From assembly GCF_963678635.1 (NCBI RefSeq), contig NC_087070.1, positions 17,891,318 to 17,955,317 of the forward strand: a stretch of DNA of 64,000 bases. Direction: 5' to 3'. Made by a program: the position numbers and the translations under genes. Positions 49,197 to 61,849 of the stretch are shown here, in pieces. The notes beneath the pieces were generated by a model. It did not search any database and was not told where the DNA came from. It saw nothing but the letters and a program-made list of their open reading frames with translations. Origin of the DNA: Symsagittifera roscoffensis. Taxonomy: Eukaryota > Xenacoelomorpha > Acoela > Convolutidae. Within the stretch, counting starts at the first letter, position 1, and the number at the start of each line of letters is the position of its first letter.

Positions 49197-52100
49197 ATGG
49201 ACTCTAATTCTGCCAGTCAGTTGGCGACTGTTGAATCGTTCTGCGCAGCTTTTTATGAGTCGTCAACTGAGCTGGAACGTAGAAAGGCGGAAGAAATGCT
49301 GAAAGAATTCTTTGAAAATGAGCAGCACGCCCTCTCACGATGTCATATGGTGATGGAAAATTCAGGACTGCATTATGCACAGCTGTTAAGCGCAAATGCG
49401 TTGGCTAAGCTGGTCAGCAGACCAACAAACCAATTACCTTTAGATCAAAGAATATGGTTACGCAATTTCGTCCTTAGCAACACCTACACTAGATGTAAAA
49501 TGCCAGTTTGGGTAACCAAATCATACACCCAATTATTTGCAAAATTAACCAAATTTAATTGGAATGAGCAGCAAAACGACAAGTTTGTATTTAGAAATGT
49601 AATTGACGATGTGAAAATGTTTATAAGCGGAGATTTGACGCAATGTGTTTTGGGAATTGAAATTTTGACATCGCTAGTCGAAGAGATGAATCATTATGAA
49701 CCTTCACGAAGGCTTAACGAGCACAGAAAAATAACAAATTCCTTCCGAGATACTTGTTTGATGGAGATTTTCACCCTTTCACGGGATTTTTTGAGAGAAG
49801 CTGTTGAGGGGGGATTAAACCCAAGTGATGACCAACAGTGTCAATTGATGGAGAAGTTAGTAAAATTGAGCTATAGCTGCTTGTCTTTCGATTTCACGGG
49901 AAACTCTCTTGATGACGCTACAGACGAAATGTGCACAGTGCAAATTCCTGGATCTTGGAGGGAACTGTTTGTTAATTTCAAAACAATGAATTTGTTTCTT
50001 GAACTCTATCAAAGACTGCCAGCAAAAAATTGTGCTACAGTGGTTGCCTGTCTTGCCCAAATGGCAGCCATTCGAAGATCTCTCTTTACAAATAATGAGC
50101 GCACCGAGTACTTTCACAATTTACTGGGAGGTGTAAAAACCATGCTAGAAAATATCAACCACCTTTCAGATTCCGATACGTATCACGAATTCTGTAAATT
50201 ACTTGCCAGACTTCGTGCTATTTATCAATTAACTGAGTTCGTTAAAGCACCTTGCTGGTCTGATTTCATCCGTCTGTTGGCACAGTTCACTGTGAATAGT
50301 TTACAATACGTTGAATGCCCTACGAATAGCTTGCACTATGTATTGAGTACATGGCACAAACTAGTGGCTTCAGTTCCCTACATGAGGTCTAACGAGCCTC
50401 ACCATCTTGATAAATATGCCCCTGAAGTGGCCGTGGCCTATATAACGACAAGACTAGATCAAGTGCCTATGATGATGGGAGACAACTTTGGCGGAAGTGC
50501 TTTGAGTGACCAGAGCAGTTTGCAGCAGCAATTGGAGCAGATTGCCATTGTGGCCAGATGCTCCTACAAGAAGGTAAATTCAATATCGTAATTGTCTTAT
50601 GGTACTCTATAATTTCAGCGGATTATGATTACAAAAAGAGCGTATGAACTGTTTAAGACTCGGTGAACATTAGTTCAGACTCTTGTATAGGTCGCGATGA
50701 TTTTTTTTCAGGAAAAGTCTTAAACTTTGTTCAGGCTCTAATTTAGTTTTTCGCGGTTTGACTTTTGATTTATTTTTAAGTTCAGTTCATTTCCTTGTTC
50801 AAAAGAGGAAGTTGAGATTTTTTCAAAAAACAAGTCAGTATGTGTTTTCTGTTTTTAATTGCGTTCATTGACTCTTTTCCAATTGTCTGTTGGCTATGTT
50901 CATCAAAATACTGCAATATTTTTTTGTGGATGCGCGTGAGAATACTTCTCGGAGTTGGGGTGCAGTGAACGTTTTTCCGTGCTCTGTAAGAACTGTCGAG
51001 TGAGGAAAGCTTTGAGTAAAAAAATGGTAGTTAAACATACAACTCATAATCACGACTGACTAATTGAGTTACTTCTTATCGTGTTTTTTTCCATCCACAG
51101 TGCATGTGTAAATAATTGTAATAACTTTGGATCTTATTTAGGTAGCTGATGTAATCATTGGGCTGTACGGACAAACCAGCGAGGCTTACAGTCAGTGTCC
51201 CGACCTGAGCAGTCTTCGAATAGTTCAGTACAAACTTTGCTGGTTGGTTCATATCATCGGAGCGGTTGTGGGTGCACGGGTATCTTCAAATACCCAGGAG
51301 GACAGCGAGGCCTCGGATGCGGAACTGGTGTCAAGTGTACTGATGTTAGTCCGACATCTGGATTCGCAGCCAGGAGAGAAAATGCTCGACCAGCTGGAAC
51401 TGGCTATCATGTTTTTTCTGGACAATTTCAGAAGGGTGTACATCGGCGAGCAGATGCAAAAAGTATTTGAGTGGTGTCCGTTCAACTGCTAAAGTGTGTC
51501 TAGTAAACCCTTATGATCCAAAGTTGAATGCCCTTTTGGCTCCATGTCCAGGGAATCATAATGCAACGCTACAATTTTTTTGCTTAAAACTAGCGACTTC
51601 CCTGCCGAGCCTTGGGATGCTCTTTTTCCTCCCCCCCCCTCCCCCCACCTCACACGAGCATCAATTTTATATTAGTCTGCATGTCGATTTTCATGGAAAT
51701 CAGATAAAGTGAACAGTAATTTTAATTATAAAAATTTTCAGTTTGGGGGGGGGGAAGGAAAAAGAGCCTTTTGGGAGAGCTCTGTAAATCAATTTCGACC
51801 TTAAAAAAAGGCCGACAAAGTTTTACGAAAATCCCCCTCCCTTCTTGAGAAAATCCTAGATCCGCCCCTAGTTTTACGTTCATTTTTTAGCATTCTGTTT
51901 ATGCCGGTTGAGCAGTGGTTTTTTGCATTTTTTCTTTTAGAAATTTGAATTTTTTAATCGGGCGGAAGTATTAATTTTGCAGTTGGTCTAAGTTTTCTAA
52001 GAAACGGACATCACCAAGGTGTCGCATGTGTACCACGCGCTCTCGGAGGTACTCGGATTGAAAGACGAGGCAATGCTCCTGGAACTAATTGTGAACAAAC

Positions 52101-55100
52101 TGCTGAGCAACCTTAAACTGTGGGCGGGCAACAGTCGAATTCTATCCCAGACGCTTCAACTGTTGAGTGATCTTTCGTTGACCTATAGTGGCTTGAGGAA
52201 GTTATCGAAACTAGAACCGGTTCAGAATTTGTTGCGACATCATTCGAGCGACGCGCTGCCTTTTTTGAGTTTGGAAAACCAAGTGATGCAAGAGCAAGAC
52301 TTGAAATACAGAACCAATTTCTATACTTCTCTCACTAGACTTTTACTAGTTGATTTAGGTTAGTATATTGTTTCCTTAAAGAATATTTATAAGTATTACT
52401 GGACAATCTAAGTATATTATACATTCTTTTAGAGTGAAGACATCTGGTTTTTCCAGCTTTATTGAGAGCCCGAGCAAATACGCTGCTGCTGCTTTGACGG
52501 GTGTTTCGAAATAACTTGACCGTAGAATTAAGCTCAAAATAACCTCATATGCCTAGCAAGAATAGTTGTTTGCTGTTTCAGGAGATGACGATGACAGATT
52601 CGTTGAGTTCCTTTCTCCCCTCACTGTAGCTCTGGACTCCTTAGGCCAGCAAATGCTGAGTACAAATGGAGCAGTGCCCCCCTCGCCCATTTGGAGAAGG
52701 GTTTTCATAGGAGTTTGCAGGGACTTGAGGGGGATTGTATTTGCTCTCAATACCAAGAACTACTTCAACATGTTCTTCGAGTGGTTTTATCCGAGGTCAG
52801 TCCATATTACCAGGAAGTTCAAAATTTTATCAATCCAATCAGACATACCCAACTGCAACAAAAAGTAGATGAGAGCTATCGTATCATTTACGAACTATTG
52901 TTCAGAAGTAGCAATTAAAGCATTGTAACCTCTGACCGATTCTTTGAATAGTCAAATAGTGTCGCATCTTTATGCATAGTCAGTTAGTGCTGCTGATCAG
53001 TTAATGAATTAGCGCTGTTCGTCCAGAGATTAGCGTATCTTCGTCTCTGGCAAAGTTCAGTCCCACTTTGAAATACTGTTTCTAATTTTCAGGTATTGCG
53101 CTTTGTTCCATAAGGCAATAGAACTGTGGCACAACGAGCCAACAGTTAGCAGCCCAGTTTTGAAACTCTACTGCGAGTTGGTCCAGAACAGATTCCAGCG
53201 CCTCTTGTTCGAGACCTCCCCTTTGGGAATCCTGCTTTTCAGAGAGTGCAGTGAACTCCTGGTGAAGTACGGAGAGAGGTTGTTGTCCACAGAGGCGCAG
53301 ATTCCGAAAGACAAGGAGTATCAGCTGAAGTTGAAGGGAATAGCCACTTCTTTTCACATACTGAAAAACGCTCTCTCAGGTAAACTTCGACTATAAAATG
53401 TGAATTGGCATTATTATAAACATTAAATGCTTAGACTCGATATGATAATCATCTTGAAGTTTTCTTAATGAAAAAACGTTGTATCCCTTTTATTGATATT
53501 TGCCCAAAATTGGCCCCGAACTTGTGATGAATCTCAATTTCTTCGCCAAAGTTTGTGAAAGGGAATTACATGGAATCTGATCAATAATAACTAATTAAAT
53601 ATGTCTCAGATCATAGTAACAAGGTTTCGTTCTTCCATTAACAGGTGGATTTATCAACTTCGCCATCTTTGGACTCTATGGAGACAAGGCTCTGCAGAAC
53701 AGTCTAGACATGTTTGTCAGTATGCTGCTCTCAATGTCCAACCCCCACTCATGCTCAGCTGCCGGGGGAGGAGGGGGAGGGACTGTGTCAGTGCCAGGAC
53801 AGTTTATGTTCCTTCAGTATCCAAAGTTGTCTGTGGCATACTACAACTTGCTGGAGGTGCTCACAGGTTAGCCAATCTGAATTTTTTCTTGGAACAATTA
53901 AAATGACCTCGCAACGCTCGGTCGGAACAAATATTGCAACAAAAGAGCTCTTAAACATGCATCTGTCAATGAGGATTTCAGACGCTTTGCTCATGAGTTT
54001 CGAGCCTAATCGTAAAAAAATTGTTGGGAAAGTTTTCAGAGTTAATTTGCTGAGAAAATGAGATTTCTAATTACCAGAATAGCTATGATTTAAAACGTGC
54101 AAAATTCGACTTTTTTCGAGATGAGATCGTTTTAATCAGTATTTATGAAAATTTCAATGTAAGCTTCTTATTTCTAGGCGACCACGTGCACTTTGTTGCG
54201 AGTGTTGACCTTGAGGTGTTGGTGTTGATCATGCAGACTATAGCAGAGGGTCTAGTGTCTGTGGACTGTACCATCAGCACCTCCTGCTGTTGCTCACTAG
54301 ATCAACTCATCTCATTCCTATTCCGCAAACTCAGTCGCACCAAGAAGAGAGCAGCCAACCAGTCTCTGCAGATGAACTTGAACAATAGTCTGGAACCCCC
54401 TGTGGCAACTCACTTTTTACAGGTAGACAAACGCTCAAAATTAATCGCGCGTTATAAAAGAATGACAAAAATTGAAGATGTCGTAAGCAAGGCGACCGTG
54501 TAAAAATCATCATATGAAGGGATGCTATCTTAATAAAAAATGAATCGTTCAGAGCATTTTTGTTCAGCTGCGGCAAGTGACATATCTGGATTAGCTCCGC
54601 TCGCCCAGACTGACTCCAAAATGTTGCCAGCCACATAAAATTTTTGATATGATAGTCTTTTTGTTAGTTATGTGAATATTGCTCTCAGGTGGTACAGGCA
54701 GCCAAGGCAACAATTGATTGCTTTTTCTTAGATTTGTGTCCTCAATTTTTTTTTACACCGATTCAACATAGTACATATAAGAGTTGCAGTTTGAACTTTA
54801 TATTCTCTTGGCGATATTTCTGTTTCGTTTTGGTAACTGCAGCATATTGCCGTTGCTCTGAAATGAATGAAATAGGTTCGACATTGGCGGAGATTTTTCC
54901 AATTCAATCAGTATTTCTAGAAAAAGTATTGTGCGTTGGTTTTAGGTAACAGATACTCACGGAGAGCTATTTGACCAGATGCTTTGCAACATGCTAAACA
55001 CTGTCCTATACGAGGACCTGCGAAACCAGTGGTCTCTATCCAGACCTCTTCTCGGTCTAATCCTTCTTCGGGTTTCCACTTTCGAGAGATTCCGGATGGA

Positions 55101-55332
55101 ACAGATCCAGTCTTACAGCAGCGACCAGAAACGAGCTTCAGGAGTTCAAGCAGCCTTTTCCAGTTTAATGGAAGGAGTTGAAAACAATCTGTCGAATAAA
55201 AATAAAGACAAGTTTACTCAGAATGTGGCAGTGTTTAGAAGAGATATCGGCGAAGCGTTGAGGACAACCCAGAATCAAAGTCAGGGTGAAAGTGTTTCTG
55301 TGACTCACAGCGCGGGTGATGACATGATATGA
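49197..55332 (+). CDS. XPO7: Exportin-7 (RanBP16 family) nuclear transport receptor
   Basis: Exons 49197-50573, 51142-51462, 52019-52358, 52582-52795, 53093-53379, 53645-53866, 54178-54422 and 54946-55332 have GT/AG borders and compatible phases. They give one frame of 1130 residues, close to the ~1087 of vertebrate exportin-7. Family landmarks are [31 protein letters not shown] near residue 70, [48 protein letters not shown] and [17 protein letters not shown], all in the expected order. The protein is an importin-beta-type HEAT-repeat carrier that moves cargo through nuclear pores with RanGTP. The first 459 codons lie in one exon. An insert with a poly-Gly run ([15 protein letters not shown]) in exon 6 is unusual. 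XPO7 is preferred over its paralogue RANBP17 because invertebrates usually have one member. Confidence 0.93.
51610..51770. repeat. Foldback repeat in XPO7 intron 2
   Basis: A C-rich arm (CTCTTTTTCCTCCCCCCCC, about 51618-51645) and a G-rich arm (GGGGGGGGGGAAGGAAAAAGAG, about 51743-51765) are inverted. The DNA to about 51870 ends in GATCCGCCCCTAG, a tail often seen on interspersed repeats. It is an insertion in the intron and could form a hairpin or G-quadruplex. Confidence 0.6.
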
Positions 55333-56574
55333 AAATGCCGAATAATTTTTAGACCGAGGCGCTTGTTTGCTTGAATGATAAACTGAACTGAATGAATTTA
55401 AACTGGATGCCACGTTTTTGGCAATTTGAGATTCTGTGAAGTCCATTTGCTTTCGAAGGAATTTGAAGTTGTTGATATAACTGGAAAGCGTGATTCAACG
55501 GATAAATTAACATCATTGAGGCAATCGAACAAAAATTTTTGCGGATTTGATATCGGCATACTACAGAAAGAGTTGGATTGAATTGTTGCCGTACCCTCCT
55601 CGCTTTGTGGTGCTATTTTGATACGTGATAGCGAGGTTTTCTGCTTTTTAGTCTCTTCGGCAACAGCATCTTGGTGTGAATTAATTGCAAACTGATAGCT
55701 GAAATTTATTGCTTCTTCATCTTCTGAAGATTTCAAACAATCAGGCTTTAAAGAATAAGCTCTGGCAATAATGTACTGAGTAATTTGAAATGAGCCAATA
55801 ATTTGCCAGATGAAATCGGTGTTAAACAGAAGCAATAAATTGGGCAAATGTCAGAATACTGTTAGTTCATATCAATTGAGTTGAATTATTGGTCCAGTTC
55901 TCAAATTGTGTGGTCAATTGATTGTTTGATTTTTTCAAGCTTATTATTATTTCTTCAAGCGAATTTCGTATTTAATTTACTCACTATACTTGGCAATATA
56001 TCAATTTCTCGCGTCTCATCATCAAGGCTTGGTTTAATCCCTTGGCAAACTGTTTTTAACGGCACAAGTTGCTGGAAGTAATTAAATAGATCTAGTTGCA
56101 TTAAATCATTAGTTTTTTCCTTAAATTTCCTTGTCTCCTGTTTTTTCAACCCATCGAGAGTTTATTGCTGTCGCGATGTTTATCACAAATATCATGCCAA
56201 AGAATGAACAACAAACATGACAGAGAATGGAAAGAGATAATATATTCGAGCCATTTTGTCGTGACTCGCTCTCTATGAAAACTTTTTGATTAAATTTTTT
56301 TTTGATTTGAGAGATTTTAACTTTTCTGGTTTCAATGAAAGAAGAGAGTTTTTACTTATTTGGGTTGTTTTATTTTTGTTCACTTTTGATTCAGAAAAAA
56401 GTCGGAGTGTGTTCACCCTGAGGTTCTTATTGTAACGTCTCGACTTCTGATCTAGTTGTCTCCTTCTGGGTTACTCAAATTGAGCATGTTAATCCTGACA
56501 GATTCTTGAAAAAGAAAGAGTTATGAGATCATTGCACTTGCTTTGTTATTGAACCCTAACGTTTGCCATGTTCC
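55333..56574. other. XPO7 3' flank with two antisense open frames of unknown status
   Basis: Just downstream of XPO7, an AATAAA occurs near 55834. On the - strand, 55398-55847 (149 codons) and 55955-56149 (64 codons) are open with non-repetitive composition. The stretch between them is open in a third frame with a coiled-coil look. I do not recognise them. They could be exons of a small - strand gene or a pseudogene. Confidence 0.25.
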
Positions 56575-56648
56575 TTCCCCTTGGCTTGGAGTTAACGCGG
56601 TTGTTTTTGCGCCCTAAAGTCTGGGGTTTGACTCCCGACAGGACCTTG
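56575..56648 (+). repeat. tRNA-like sequence (SINE head or tRNA pseudogene)
   Basis: Box A-like TTGGCTTGGAGTTAACGCGG is followed ~35 bases later by box B-like GGTTTGACTCC (consensus GGTTCGANTCC). No proper cloverleaf with a paired acceptor stem was found. Confidence 0.45.
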
Positions 56649-59600
56649 TTTTTTTCAGTATGGTTAAATTGAACTGCCAGAATTTTATTTGTCTGCTCAA
56701 ATTTTGTCGGCTTAGGTGCTACATCACGTACTTCTCTTGTGTTGTAAGCAAGTATGTTGGTATTGTAGTTTCAGGTAAAATCATTTTTTTTCGGCTTAAC
56801 TGTTTGCTCAAAGATGGTCGGCTTCGTTTCCGCTTCGGTATTGTTCTGCTGCTTGTTTAAAAATTAAATGTCTTGTTGATTGATAAAACGAGGTTTTTTG
56901 AAAGTGTAAGGGGTTGGGTTTTTGACTTTCTCAAAACTACTCAACTGATTTTGAAAAAATTGCTATAAATGAAAAAACCGCCTACTACCCTGTGTGCCTG
57001 CAAAATCCACTATTTTTTTTACATCCCTGTCTACAGCCTTCGAAAAAGTTAGGGAGAATATTTAACCGCTTTTTTGTATTTTTTTTGTTTTCTCAAAAAC
57101 CACCCGCCCAAATCTAATGTTTTGGTTTCATTGGATAGAACGGGTTGTAGAAAGCTCCCTTGCATAAGCGGCTAAGCCCAAATTTTTGTACACCAAAATT
57201 TATGGCCCTCAGAACAGTAAAATTTTTTGAACGGTTTCAGAAATCCAAAAAAAGACATTTCCGAGAATAAAAGCTTTTCGAAAAAAAAATTGGGCGTAGC
57301 TGCTAATGCAGACGAGATTCACGCAGTTTTTTCTTTGTATTGAAACCAAGGTTAGTTTGCGACAATAGTCAAAAAGTTTCGAAAAGGTGAATTTGTCTCG
57401 GAAAAAAATTGGGAGTGGCCCCTAATGTAGGTGAGCTTCCAGTTATTTCGATAGAAACTAATGTCTCAGTTTTACAGTGTAGTTGACGCCCACAGGAGAC
57501 CAATTAATTTTGTTTCAAACTTACTGGCCTATTTACACAAGTGAGCGTCGAGTGTTGTATTACGAATCCAGTTTTTCTAACCCAACTCGCAAATAAATTG
57601 CTCATTCATTGGATTTTTTATCCGCATTTTTGGTGGCTATTGTTTTGTGAATTGCTAGACAACATGGTACAGATGTGTCGACGTGAGCCTCATGAATTTC
57701 TAGGTCTGGGGTTTGAATTAGGCATGGAGCAAAAGTTACAAGATATTCAAGGCTTTTTGTACCTTTCCTTTCTTCTTTACACTTTTTTGCTTTTATAGAG
57801 CTTTTTCTGCGGTTTTATTGCTTGTGTATGCTAGGTACAGCATAGCCGCTGTGTTATAAATTTTCCTGCCTTTTTAGAACTCGAGTTTTCTATTTTTGTG
57901 AAGTGCTTATTCGTCTCTGTGTAACATTTCCCCAATTGACCGAAAGTTTTTGCTCTAAATAACTCTGCCACCTCAAAATTTAAATTTTATTTTTACTGAC
58001 TTATTGGGGTTATTTACGCTACTGATTGATGCAGTAAAAAGTTTTTGTAGTTTCGCCATTCGCAGAGTGGAAATGAAATGCGAATATGCTTAGCGTTTTC
58101 TCCATTTTAAGTTAGCCCCGTAGGGAAATGAGCTCAGTGCCTTATTAAAGCTCGTAAAAATAATCAGAATATCTATTAGCGAGAACAATTTAGAGAGAAT
58201 AGACTAAGGGCATGGTATATGCCCGCTCCATGTCTACCTGAATGAAGATTATCAATTTTTTTTCATGCAAAAACCTCGATTTGTCACTTCAAAAATAATA
58301 AATGATTGTTTAGAAAAATCAGTTTGTCTTGCAAAAGTTTTAAAACAACAATTTTTTATGTCAACAAATTTTTTCTGGCTTTTTTTTGTTTCGGCTCAAT
58401 GAGCGGGTTAGATGCTGAGCTTGCTTTCATTAATGGCTGAGCATGAGCTGGCTACATTACTTTTAAAGGTTATTTAAGAATTGATTGTATAGTAATGTTG
58501 AAAAAAAAACTTTCGAAAAATCAATCAGGATGATCACGATTTTATTGAGACATTTGATCGAACCAAATATGAAAAGTTAGCAGATTGATGTCATACTGGT
58601 AAAATCAAAAAAATAGTCTGGAAAAAGTTAGCCTCAACAGAACTGCGTCGTATCTTTTAGATCTTCTTTGATACGACTCCTAGATCAATTTTCGGCTTCC
58701 CTTGACCTTTTTCCTTATACCCCAATTTATGATTTTTTTTGCAAATGATTTTGTTTTGCTCATAATTTCCTATTGTCATAAACATAATCATGCGGGCTAA
58801 TTAGGCGAAAGCAAACATATTTGGTCTTCTTACTTAGCCTTGTATCCCCCCATGATTATATGAGGTGAGCTTCAGCAAACTCTTAATCCGATCGTCACTG
58901 ATTTTTGCATGTGCAAAAGCAAGCGCCTTGGGCGGTCATGCTGATGATGTCAAAATGACACTCTCTTCGCTTAGACTATTTTGAATTGTTGAAAAATTTG
59001 GTCAAGATTTTGCTAGTGTTGTTTTCAATTTGTTGCGCATTTCGTTTGTTTTAAACAATACGTTTGATTCAGTACCAATTTATCGATGATACTGAGGTAA
59101 CGACGTATCGCAAGTGATGAGAAGTTCGGCTTCGCCTCTGTGTTGAATAGGCATCATCAATTTAACGAGTAGACATCTGTGAACAATCATTTTTGAGCAT
59201 GCTTGCTGTTAAGTTCTGAATATTGGAGATTCTTCTATATGTTATGGACTGAGTTGGGATGGATGTCTAACTCAGAGTAATTTCAGATAAGGTACACCGT
59301 CTGCTCGTCACGCTATCTTATTTTCGGCCGGATAGATTCGTGCAACTTCTTAGTCTAATACCGATCTTAATCTTACTCTTATATCTCTTAGTCTCAATAG
59401 ATCTAGAGTATACTGGTTTGTTACGAGTCGGTCTCTTGGAGAAAGCAACTAGGTTGTAAATTAAATTCAAAATGCTCTGGTGCTGAAATCACAAGTAATT
59501 TCAGCACTTACAAATAAGTGGGTTGTTAGTTAGATGGAGTGTGATTGGTTAGTCTTTAATATTTTATAGGGATAAAATATCTAATTTATAACCAATAATA

Positions 59601-61324
59601 ATATATAGTTTGGATCAGATTCCAGGACGCCAATTTTGTACAAAATATGGTTTGTTAAATTTATTTTTCTTTTCGGCGGAAGTGGCGTTGCTTTGCATTA
59701 CCGGCATGCTTACTGCATATGTTTTCGTTTTGAGGGTGAAGGTAGACTTTTTTGATCCATGCGTGGGGATGTTTAAAAGTAGTGTGTTTTCATTTTCAAC
59801 TTCAAATTGCTAAATGGATTTCGATTTTTCAACGTCGTTTTAAGTTTTATCGGCCTTGCTGCTGCGCCATGTGATTCGATGTTTTGATAAGCTATGGATA
59901 TTATGGTTGAGGTACTGTTTAATTGAAATTTATTTTTCCCATAATTAACTTTGTTTGCTCAATAAAAAATTACCTAAAAAGTGAGGTCACTAAAAACGTG
60001 AATGACTTCCAGTTTCAAAAATGGACTATTATCTGAATTCCCAGCAGAATAGAAAAATACTTATTGATCCAGCTTTCTCTAGATTTAATAACTCTGAGGG
60101 AAGTAAATTCTTCTGTTCTGCGTAAATGAGAAAAGAGGGAAGTAAATTCTTCTGTTCTACGTAAATGAGAAAATGATCAAAAAAAACCCTGACTTCGTCT
60201 TTTTTCTTTTTTTTTGGTTTTGTTCCGTTTTAAAGCTTCATTTGGCCTCAGGGTTTCGGCTTATATTTTATCGTATTAGTTACTTCGATTTTTGTCGCTT
60301 CAAAAATTTAAAATGATTGTTTAGAAAAATCACTTAGTTTGTTGCTCAAAATTAGAAATGGCATTTTTACTTTGATGGCATATTTAAGTTTAATGGAGGC
60401 ATGCTATTTATTGGCTGCCGCCTAGGTGCTATATGTATATTGCTGCAAGCTTGTTTTCATTGTGATTTGATCTTTGCATAATTTCGGCTTTTTTGGAATC
60501 GGTTCTAATTCTGTCGGAGTTTTTTCCTGCTTTTGTCTTTCGGCATTTTTTGTCATCATTTTTCCTGATTTAATTAAATCTAAAAGATCAAACTCTACCT
60601 CACCGGTCAACTTAAAAAGTGAAAATAAGATAAGTTTTTTTTTCGTGGAAATTATTTGTCATAACACTTATTTTTATTAGTTTCACAAAAGTAATGCCGC
60701 TCAAAACCTTCTGAAAAAGTTGCTGAGTTACCACGAATCAATAATTGAGTTCATTAATTTTTACTCTTTTTTCGTATGTTTTTTCGAATTTTTTTCGTGA
60801 ACCTTTTTTTGGTAGTTTATTCATTGCTTACTAATCTATATTGTGTAAAGGCCGCTAAATTTGTTAACCGGTAGACTAGGCGGTCAAATTTAGCAAATTT
60901 GCAAATTTAGAGCTATAGTTGAACTTAAACGAAAGTCGATCTATGAATATGCTACGTAACGCGCTGTCCACTTTAGGCTGACAAGTGTTATCAGAACGGG
61001 CACTAAACAAATAGCTGTGTTAATCAATGAACTTGAACCACGTGATTTTTCGAAAAAAGTCAAAAAAAATTTGAAACCAATGTTAATGTGTCAATAACCG
61101 TAGTGAAGGCACATTTATTGGTCTTGCTAATTTTTTAATGGATCATTCTTTCCTGATTTTTTTAAGAATGTTTTCGGTATGTAGAAGACTATGAGTTTTT
61201 ACACAGGCAAAACTTGTGTTTTAGTATTAACTATCTTTTTTTCCAACGTAAGATCAATTCATTTTGAGCAATAGCCGGCTAATAAGTACAGCCAATGCGG
61301 AGGTTATTAACAAAGAATATTATA
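56649..61324. other. Intergenic DNA without a supported gene
   Basis: Very T-rich, with short open frames only. A dispersed repeat is visible: 58276-58330 and 60294-60345 share TTCAAAAAT...AAATGATTGTTTAGAAAAATCA. A short ORF on the - strand at 60422-60610 is charged (EVEFDLLDLIKSGKMMTKNAE) and could be an exon, but nothing supports it further. Confidence 0.4.
60098..60175. repeat. 39-bp tandem duplication
   Basis: GAGGGAAGTAAATTCTTCTG with the following ~19 bases occurs twice in a row, differing at one base (GTTCTGCGTAAATGAG versus GTTCTACGTAAATGAG). Confidence 0.8.
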
Positions 61325-61400
61325 TTACAAATAATGGATCTGTAGTGTAGAGGAGACCCGCAACAAAATAAGAGGGTTTGAACCTGGGCAGGGTCGGAGT
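61325..61400 (+). repeat. Weak tRNA-like sequence
   Basis: GGATCTGTAGTGTAGAGG, then GGTTTGAACCTGGGCAGGGTC, resembles box A and box B of a decayed tRNA-derived repeat. It is less convincing than 56575-56648. Confidence 0.3.
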
Positions 61401-61849
61401 TTTTTTTAATGAAATTTTTTGTATACTTGCTACAATGCGTCCGCTCTATAAATTGAGGCATGCTAGTTGGTAATTTTTTTTTTCATTTGACTGGTACTGC
61501 TAATGCGTCATTCTTGGCTTGCGTCACTTAGCAATTATGTAGACTCATAATTGGCGTGCGTCACTTAAGAAATTTTGTAGACTCAAAGTTTTACTCATTC
61601 ATTTTTCCCAGTAGCGTTATCGATCATATTTTTGCTTGTGTGCGAAGAGCAACTTCGCCTCTGTGTAAAATAAGCTATTGATAATTGGCTCTTAATGCTT
61701 TCCTTAATTCTAAAAAATAGATGTTTTATGCTGCATGCACCTCAAAGAGTTTTCTATGTTAAATTTCTACGCGCCCTGCATCTTCTTGTATCAAATGATC
61801 TATTAGTACTTCTTCTGATTGCCTCGTTTTTTAAGATTAAATGTAGAAG

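Noticed and set aside
54688-54945. Open frame 54689-54949 as an XPO7 exon
   Set aside because: The exon ending at 54422 and the one starting at 54946 join in phase and give the expected family sequence without it.
57541-57798. 85-codon open frame in the intergenic region
   Set aside because: Hydrophobic, T-rich composition typical of chance frames. It overlaps tRNA-like repeat sequence.
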